This document shows, piece after piece, positions 57,621-64,000 of a stretch of 64,000 nt of DNA. How positions within the stretch are numbered: the stretch's first letter is position 1; each line of letters begins with the position of its first letter. The stretch lies in contig OV884056.1 of assembly GCA_930367215.1 (NCBI GenBank), forward strand, positions 199,495,310-199,559,309, read 5' to 3'. The notes under the pieces are model-generated. The model saw only the letters and a program-made list of their open reading frames with translations. It was not told where the DNA came from and made no database searches. Source of the stretch: Pollenia angustigena (lineage: Eukaryota; Arthropoda; Insecta; Diptera; Polleniidae). The position numbers and the translations under genes were made by a program.

Positions 57621-58319
57621 ACATAAGTATACTGCATGTGTAAAGCAGGGTGTTTTTTTTTCCTTTCCATAGAATCGGCTTATTTATTTTTAATTGTTTC
57701 ATAGAGTGATCTTTCAATTCAAGTAGGAAAGGCAAATGGGATGATAAAGCAAGCATTTGGATTGTCCACCGCTATCAGGCTTAAGATTTGGTAATAAAGG
57801 TACAAAGTTAGTTTAGGCAAACGTAATGTAGGGCCTTACTTTTTTAAGAGAACAGTTACGGTCAATGGTTACCTCTACCTTAAGATTTTAAAAACTGTGT
57901 GGTTTCAGAATAAAGGTGCAACTTTTCCTGTCATGCTATAATTTTAGTAATTTCACAACAGGCTGCTATCTTAACACTTAAGTTTCCATTAGCACCAAAG
58001 TTTTGTTCACTTAGTGCCCCCAATATTTCTTATTGGGTTATTACAAACGGAAATTTTGGTAAGCACAACGAGGAAAGTTAAATGATTAAAACCATTATAA
58101 CAACAATTGAGGTCATTTCCGCTGTAGGCCTTCAGGCTGTTAGTAATAAAATATCTATTTTTGTTATACAAAAAAATGGTCCTACGAACCAGCTTTTTAT
58201 AAAATACTTCGAAACTCGGTGATAAAAGATTTGCATATACCACCGGTGCGGTGCCACTTTCTGAATAATTACTCCAAAAATTTGAAGTTTCTGCAACCCC
58301 TTTTTATTTTAAGGTCATT
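57621..58319. other. Spacer without recognised genes
   Basis: TGTTTTTTTTTCCTTTCC and flanking AT-rich DNA; minus frame 58007-58243 has no recognised homology. Confidence 0.35.
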
Positions 58320-58775
58320 CTAGAACATAATTTTCATTCTTGATAAATGCACTGAAATTTATTGTTGAAGGAAAAGCCAGTTTCTATGCGCATTCTAAAG
58401 TTGTTTTTTCTTAACCCGCCTACCACTTCAATTAATAGTGGAAGAATTCCAACCAATTGTAGTGGAGAATGTAAGAAAACATAAGCTCACTGTTTATTGT
58501 TGGTATTTTCCTAAAGCTTTAATATTGTTGCGAACAAAAACTTTGATTGTTTGTAATTCTCTTTTACTCTACAGTTTTAATTGCATATCAAATATTTTTA
58601 GCTTTTCTAAAGTTTTTTTTTGGGTAAAGTTTCGCTGATGATCTGGCCTAAGCTAGAATCTAGCTTATCCCGCCAACAATAAACATCAGTGTATTTATCA
58701 AGAATGAAAATTGCAAATTAAGCACGAAAAACAGAATCTTATTAATTTAAAATTCTATATTCCGAAAGATTACTT
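58320..58775 (-). repeat. Foldback-family copy, internally rearranged
   Basis: ACTGAAATTTATTGTTGAAG (58350) is followed by an inverted section: AATTGTAGTGGAGAATGTAA, TGATGATCTGGCCTAAGC and AAGCACGAAAAACAGAATCT. The arrangement (short arm, then inverted long arm) mirrors 27886-28686, but with a single, more diverged unit. Confidence 0.75.
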
Positions 58776-59204
58776 TGATGAATTTTTAAGTTATTTATCG
58801 ATAATGATAAATAAATAAGGCGAAGTCATAATAGGTGGTCTTGACAGCTCATAAGGTTATTTTTTCTCCTTGCATTTTATGTAGCTTGTATGTCAAATTT
58901 TGTTTATATTTGCTTTTGTTTGTCTTCTTGATTTAAAATAAGTTTGCGCGTCATTTCGTGTTGAAAGCGAAAAATAATATTATCTTTTAAACAGAAATTA
59001 ATTGCTTCTAATTTTGCCAGATTTTTTAATAGGTTGAATAACAAAATATAATAATGCCATCCTCTGGACTATAATAGAATATTATAAAAGAATTTTAGGT
59101 CTTTACAGCTGAAATAAAATAAATAATTTTTTAAATAAGTACGTTGCATTTTCAAAAGCGCATTGAGGCGAGTCTACCTGCTATAAATGTGTCTTTATAA
59201 AAAA
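58776..59204. other. AT-rich spacer
   Basis: No frame or repeat recognised. Confidence 0.35.
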
Positions 59205-60415
59205 CTAGCTTAACCCGGTGCCCTTCGCTACACTGCTTTCACCACTTTATATGTTGAGAGATATTTAATATATGCAAAGGTATTTCCCCCCTGCGCTTAC
59301 CCGCTTTATTTTTATTTTCAAACTTTGAACTTTCTCACTATAACAGTTTTTAAGATATCCGATATTAAACATTGGCGTCCTATGGGGGGTAACACTTCCC
59401 CCGCTGCTATTTTATATCAATTTTGGGGCTCAGAAGATCCTACTACCAAAAGTTCAATAAATTGCTTGCAGCGGCTCTTATTAATATTTTTATCTATGAG
59501 GGGTACTGCTCCTCCTCTGGCAACCAGGCCCATTTCTATATTGATATTTATAGTTAACCATAATAGTAGCTATAACCACGTTTAAAGACTTTCCCTTTAA
59601 TTGTTCTTCAGTTGAGCGATATTTAATATATGGATCCTATGGGAGGTATTTCCCCTACTACGCCTACCCGATTAATTTCTATTTTCAAAAGTGTTGTATA
59701 CCATAAGAGTGACTTCTGCAAATTTTGAACATTCTCACTAAAACAGTTTATAAGATATGCGATATTAAACATTGGCGTCCTTAGGGGGGTAACACTTCCC
59801 CCGCTGCTATTTTATTTCAATTTTCGGGCTCAGAGGATCCTACTACTAAAAGTTCAACAAAATACGTGCAGCGGCTCCTTTTAATATTTTTATCTATTAC
59901 TATATTGAAATTTAAAGTTTGCCATAATAATAGCTTCAGTTGAGCGATATTTAATATATGCATCCTATGAGAGGTATATCCCCCCCCCCCCAGCGCCTAC
60001 CCGCTTTATTTTTATTTTCAATAGTGTAGTATACTATAAGAGTGACTTCTACAAAGTTTGAACATTCTCACTATAACAGTTCTTAAGATATGCGATATTA
60101 AACATTGGCGTCCTATGGGGGAAACCACTTCCCACGCTGCTACTTTATTTCAATTTTGGGGCTCAGAAGATCCTACTACCAAAAGTTCAACAAAATGCGT
60201 GAAGCGGCTCTTAAGACATGCGATATTTAATATTGGCATGGGGGTACCAATTCCCCTGCCCCTACCGTAAAAATAAGTAGCCTATTTTATTTTTAGGGCT
60301 CACGTGATGCTACTGTAAAAATTTTAGGAAAATCGGTTCAGTAGTTTAGGAGTCTATAAGCCAACATACAAACAAACAAACAAACATACAAACATTTTTA
60401 ATTTTTATATATAAA
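59205..60415. repeat. Dispersed element with three internal ~330-400-bp repeats
   Basis: Starts CTAGCTTAACCCGGTGCCCT. Parallel blocks with ATATTTAATATATG, CCCGCTTTATTTTTATTTTC, AACATTGGCGTCC (59369, 59769, 60101) and AAAAGTTCAA follow. It ends in a tail with AAATCGGTTCAGTAGTTTAG and (ACAAACAA)n. The short frames at 59325 and 60058 come from equivalent positions in the repeats. On the minus strand the CACCGGGTTAAGCTAG start resembles a Helitron-type CTAG end, but classification is open. Confidence 0.7.
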
Positions 60416-61208
60416 AAAATAATAAATTTATTTCAAAAAAATTCACTGAAGTCAGTGGCAAAAACTTTGTTTTATATTTATTGTGCAATTTTATATGTTT
60501 TAAATCATTTTTACAAACGGCTAAGTAATTTTTGATTTTACTGGTGCCAACACTGGCCAACACTTAAGAGCTTGGAGGCTTTTTCGCGGAGCTAGAAAAT
60601 TTTCACTATAAATAGGGTATCGAAACTGTTGAATATCCCGAGGAAAAGTGTTTCAAGCAAAAAGGAGTTTATGTAGAGATATAAATAAATTTTTTTCAAA
60701 ATTTGTTGTGAACGCAAAACAATGTTAGGGTATTTAATCTCTTTATCACATCAAAAATTGTCCAATTAAGAACTTAACATTATTAAACTTAAAAAAACAC
60801 TTAACTAAACTCAATACAGACAAGATGTCTGTATGACATCATTTACAAATATAATAAATAAAAAGTAGACAAATTTGCTATCTACATTTAATAGAACTTA
60901 GCTAGAAATAATTTTGCAATTATTAATTTAAAATATCACTTAAATCTTGCAAGGAAATATTCTCATAAATAAATCAACGAAAACAAAAAATTAAGGTACC
61001 TACTTTGACATTTATTGTAGTATTTTATAAATAATTTCCACTGTAATGATATCATTAGACATACTTGTGCATAAATGGTATGATTGTTTGAATTAAATGT
61101 CTGTTTTGTTGCTGACATTTTGCACAATCAAATATTCTTAATTAATGTCAAGCTTTTAACATTAGTTATGCGCACAGAAATACACATACACACATAAATA
61201 GCAGCAAT
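60416..61208. other. AT-rich stretch without genes
   Basis: No frames; AAGTTCTTAAT-type AT words only. Confidence 0.4.
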
Positions 61209-61500
61209 TACCCAACAAACATGAAGTCAAACCTTTGATATGAAATGACTTTATCGTTTGACAACAAACACAATTCTCAAACGTTTTCCAATTAATTGAT
61301 TTAACATTTAAATTCAAATTGATAATGATTTGAAAATAAACATTTGATATCAAATGTTTTATCAATTTGATGTCAAATGTTTGTCAAATGTTAAATTCAA
61401 ATCAAAAATAAACTTGGCAATACTAAAGCGAAAAATAAATGTAATCATTAAAAATGGCGGTTAAAGTTAAATTTTTTACTTTGTGGTTACATGTGTTGTA

Positions 61501-61992
61501 CTCTACTTTTTGTTTATAGTCACTACGCTTATAGTCACATTAGCGATATAGTCCATTCTATCTGTTTATTTTGCCGCTATAAGTTTATTTAATAAAAAGT
61601 GTTAACGTTATAGTCCATTTAGCGATATAAGCACATTTGCCATTTATCAACAGTAGTCAAAGGGAAAAGTAAAGCAAATTAATGGCGTTATAGTCACATT
61701 AGCAAAATTTACTAAGTTCTTTTTAGTTTTTGAATCAAATATCTATAAATATCTTATGATATATCTTGTTATTATATTGACTATTTTTTATACAGTATGC
61801 AACTCTGTTGTAAAACCATAAGCCTGATTTCGGTGTAATTTATATAAATTTTTAATTTCCTTGTTCACATAACTTGATTATATTCGAATGCGTCATATTG
61901 GCATATATGTGAATTAGCCTTATAGTCACATTAGCGATGTAGTCCACGTTATGGTTGCAACTAAAGGGTGTGACTATAAGCGAAAAGTACTG
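61501..61992. mobile_element. Tc1-like MITE, TA duplication
   Basis: CTCTACTTTTTGTTTATAGT at the left, ACTATAAGCGAAAAGTACTG at the right, TA on both sides (61499-61500, 61993-61994). The unit TTATAGTCACATTAGCGATA is repeated internally in both halves (61530, 61609, 61687, 61920). Confidence 0.8.
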
Positions 61993-62071
61993 TACTATTA
62001 AAAATAAATTTTAATATAAAGTGAACAGCTTATTTCTTGTGAAAAATAAAAATTATTTGTGAGTTATTACA

Positions 62072-62277
62072 ATGATTAAAAATACGAAAAAAAGGAATAT
62101 AAAACGGGAAAGTGAAGAAAGTTTGTTGAACGATCGCGGTGCTACAATCCTCAAAATAAAAAGGGAGGCAACTAGTTTGTCGTTCCAAGAATTAGAGGAC
62201 GGAAAGAACATTACTTCATCTTTTAGCTATGGTGCCGAATGTTTATCTCACAGTTTATTTAAATAAATAATAAATTT
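62072..62277 (+). pseudogene. Short basic open frame inside the 61211-62528 element
   Basis: Unrecognised. An ATG opens MIKNTKKRNIKRESEESLLN, continuing with KIKREATSLSFQELEDGKNI and ending ECLSHSLFK, followed at once by AATAAATAATAAA that could serve for polyadenylation. The acidic/basic composition is more protein-like than the flanks. A possible first exon, MAVKVKFFTLW, lies at 61454, before the Tc1-like insertion. It may be the last part of an element-encoded protein split by the MITE; evidence is thin. Confidence 0.35.
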
Positions 62278-62530
62278 AAATTAAAAAAAATAAAATATTT
62301 TTATTTATATTCCACATTGTATTATAATCCACATTTGAAAAACATTTGAGAATTACGTTTGAAAGCAAGTTGAAAATAAAGGCATTTTTCAATTTGAAAA
62401 TAATTTCCCCTTTTTGTTGAGAACGCTATGATTTTCAAATGATTTTTCAAATCATTATCAAACGTTTGTCGTTTGAGAAAACGTTTGATTACAAATCCAT
62501 TTGAAATCAAACCTCCGTGTTTGTTGGGTA

Positions 62531-63190
62531 CAGCTACGACTAGTTTTCTCGTCATATTTGACTGTAAATATCTGTACGTGCTATGGAAACACCCTCAACC
62601 CTATCACATAATTATCGCCATGATTAATTTTTTTGTTGTTCTATCAAGTACTTAGTTAAGTCAACCATCATAATCATCATTGTCATACTCATTATACTTA
62701 GACTTTAGTTATGCGGAGATTCTTGTACAAAATAACAAATAGTTTAGTGAATTAAAGTTATTTTAAACTTTAAATTTTATTAGAGCAAATTTATATGTTT
62801 TTAATATTTCGTAAGATTTAAGGTTAAAGAGTAATAAGAAAGGAAAACTAAGCTAAAATAAATTTAATTCGTGTAATTCGAAGCGTTGCTAAATTTATTT
62901 GTTTGCTCCTTTTTTAACAATGTTAAAAAAAAAACACTACAATTGTTCTGTTTTATAACGAAGAACTGCACTGAAATTCTGTAACTTTTGAACGACAAAA
63001 AGTTGTCGTTAAGAAGTCAAACTTCGTTAGGTAACGATAATTGTCGTTAATAGCTATTCTGTATTTTTACCGGTAAACAATATCAGTAGCTAACGACAAG
63101 AAAAAGTTCTCGTTAAATAATAACGATAATAAATGTACTGTTGAAAGATTGAAAATATTTAGTAAATAAGCTAATTTTTAATGCAAAAAT
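62531..63190. other. Spacer with small AACGACA palindromes
   Basis: 62990-63130 contains AACGACAAAAAGTTGTCGTT and further inverted TAACGA/TCGTTA words, possibly a tiny decayed MITE. Otherwise AT-rich. Confidence 0.4.
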
Positions 63191-63630
63191 AATAAGAAAG
63201 TATAGTTGATGAAGCCCGATCATAAGCCGCAGTATTTGGGACCCTTAGGAAATCATTTTCCGCCAGAAAGAGTATGTTGTGAGGTTAGGATTCACATAAG
63301 AGATTTCAATGCCAAATATAATCTTTATATCTATTGCTATTACTATGATTTCTACTATGAGATGACATTGAAGCTATCATAAAATTTACTTTTTATAAGC
63401 TATTTCTAGGAGTGTATTTGTATGGGAGCTATAGTCAAATATGGGCCGATTCCAATTACATTTGCTATGCTCATAGGTGGCCATAAAATATTGTTGGCCC
63501 TTATTTAACCAAAATACCTTCAAAACAAGACGGTTTATGGACACAAAAACCCTAGTCCGGAAAGAACATTGCGCACAAGTTTAGCTTAGACAGACATCCA
63601 GCCAGCCGGATGGAAGGGTGTACTTACAAG
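63191..63630 (+). repeat. Second copy of the dispersed repeat at 31614-32210
   Basis: AGAAAGTATAGTTGATGAAG at the start, GTCCGGAAAG, GCGCACAAG and CATCCAGCCAGCCGGA near the end, in the same order as the first copy. Confidence 0.65.
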
Positions 63631-63646
63631 TGGGGTAGAACTAGGC

Positions 63647-64000
63647 TTGCCAACCGTACTTTATAATAAAGTATTGTACGTTATTTCGAGTAACTGTACT
63701 CTATACTTTATGAGAATAATAAAGTACGCGAAAATACTTTATTTCGCATGATTAGATTTATCTAGAATTCAAAATAGATTCAGGTTATATTAGTCAGGTT
63801 TTATTAATCATAAAATTATAATACTTATTGTACAAGTTTTTTTTTTAGAAAAACTAAAGAACAACTTATAATTAATATTAGTCAGGGCCATTTGTTGATG
63901 TTTTTTATATTGGCAGGACGATTTTTCGAAAAAAAAAATCTGACAGCACTTTCTCACTTGTTCGTTTTGTTTGAGTACAATAGCTGCCTATTTTTAAAAC
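63647..64000. other. Possible hAT left end, cut by the window
   Basis: TAGGCTTGCCAACCGTACTT resembles hAT termini (TAGGGTTGCCA type), and AAAGTA/TACTTTA words recur just inside it. The other end would be beyond the window, so this cannot be confirmed. Confidence 0.3.

Larger units (their letters stand above)
61211..62528 (+). mobile_element. Element with CCCAACAAACA ends and a small coding relic
   Basis: CCCAACAAACATGAAGTC at the left, TCAAACCTCCGTGTTTGTTGGG at the right, TA on both sides (61209-61210, 62529-62530). Both subterminal regions are dense in TCAAACGTTTG/CATTTGAAA words. It contains a nested Tc1-like MITE and a short basic frame. Superfamily uncertain. Confidence 0.7.

Overview
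The window is a gene-poor, very AT-rich piece of an insect nuclear genome, most likely a higher fly. The evidence is a 66-nt spliceosomal intron with dipteran-style splice sites, short CA- and AGC-rich simple repeats, dispersed repeats of the kind I associate with calyptrate flies, and DNA transposons of the hAT, Tc1/mariner, PIF/Harbinger, piggyBac and Transib groups. No tRNA, rRNA or bacterial-type operon is present. The species and genus cannot be fixed from sequence alone.

The only substantial open gene is at the left edge (1-1572, minus strand). Two exons join in frame and stay open for about 490-500 codons until the window ends. It encodes a Cys-rich protein of an uncharacterised, multi-copy arthropod/cnidarian family, possibly of transposon origin.

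The rest is a graveyard of mobile elements, many nested inside each other, and many can be bounded to the base by target-site duplications (TSDs). Ten hAT elements carry 8-bp TSDs: 4270-4698, 15836-16864, 26105-26802, 27780-30339, 33210-34069, 41299-42746, 42291-42596, 43662-44453, 49477-50723 and 56176-57612. Two of them keep coding traces, a BED zinc finger and a C-terminal dimerisation domain. Three PIF/Harbinger-like elements have TTA or TAA TSDs (10984-11509, 20232-23309, 25564-27320). Two nested elements have 9-bp TSDs of Mutator type (39487-41125, 39806-40711). There is also a piggyBac-type MITE (TTAA), two internally deleted Tc1/mariner-superfamily transposons, a Tc1-like MITE, a CACTA-ended palindrome, a Helitron-like 3' end and two decayed I/LOA-type LINE fragments. 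A palindromic 231-bp MITE family with CWG TSDs has two copies, one splitting a LINE.

The most interesting item is 20660-23098. It is a decayed Transib transposon (the superfamily related to RAG1) with CACAGTG ends, identical to the V(D)J recombination heptamer, and a perfect 5-bp CGCCG TSD. It still carries a recognisable transposase piece up to the first catalytic region, and it sits inside a PIF/Harbinger-like element.

Satellite-like DNA includes an 11-bp minisatellite (17930-18657), an array of about 470-bp units inside a foldback element (27886-29718), GC-rich 82-bp repeats in inverted clusters (39857-40385) and a 326-bp tandem duplication whose second copy was hit by piggyBac (51510-52380). 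No host gene apart from the left-edge one is supported.
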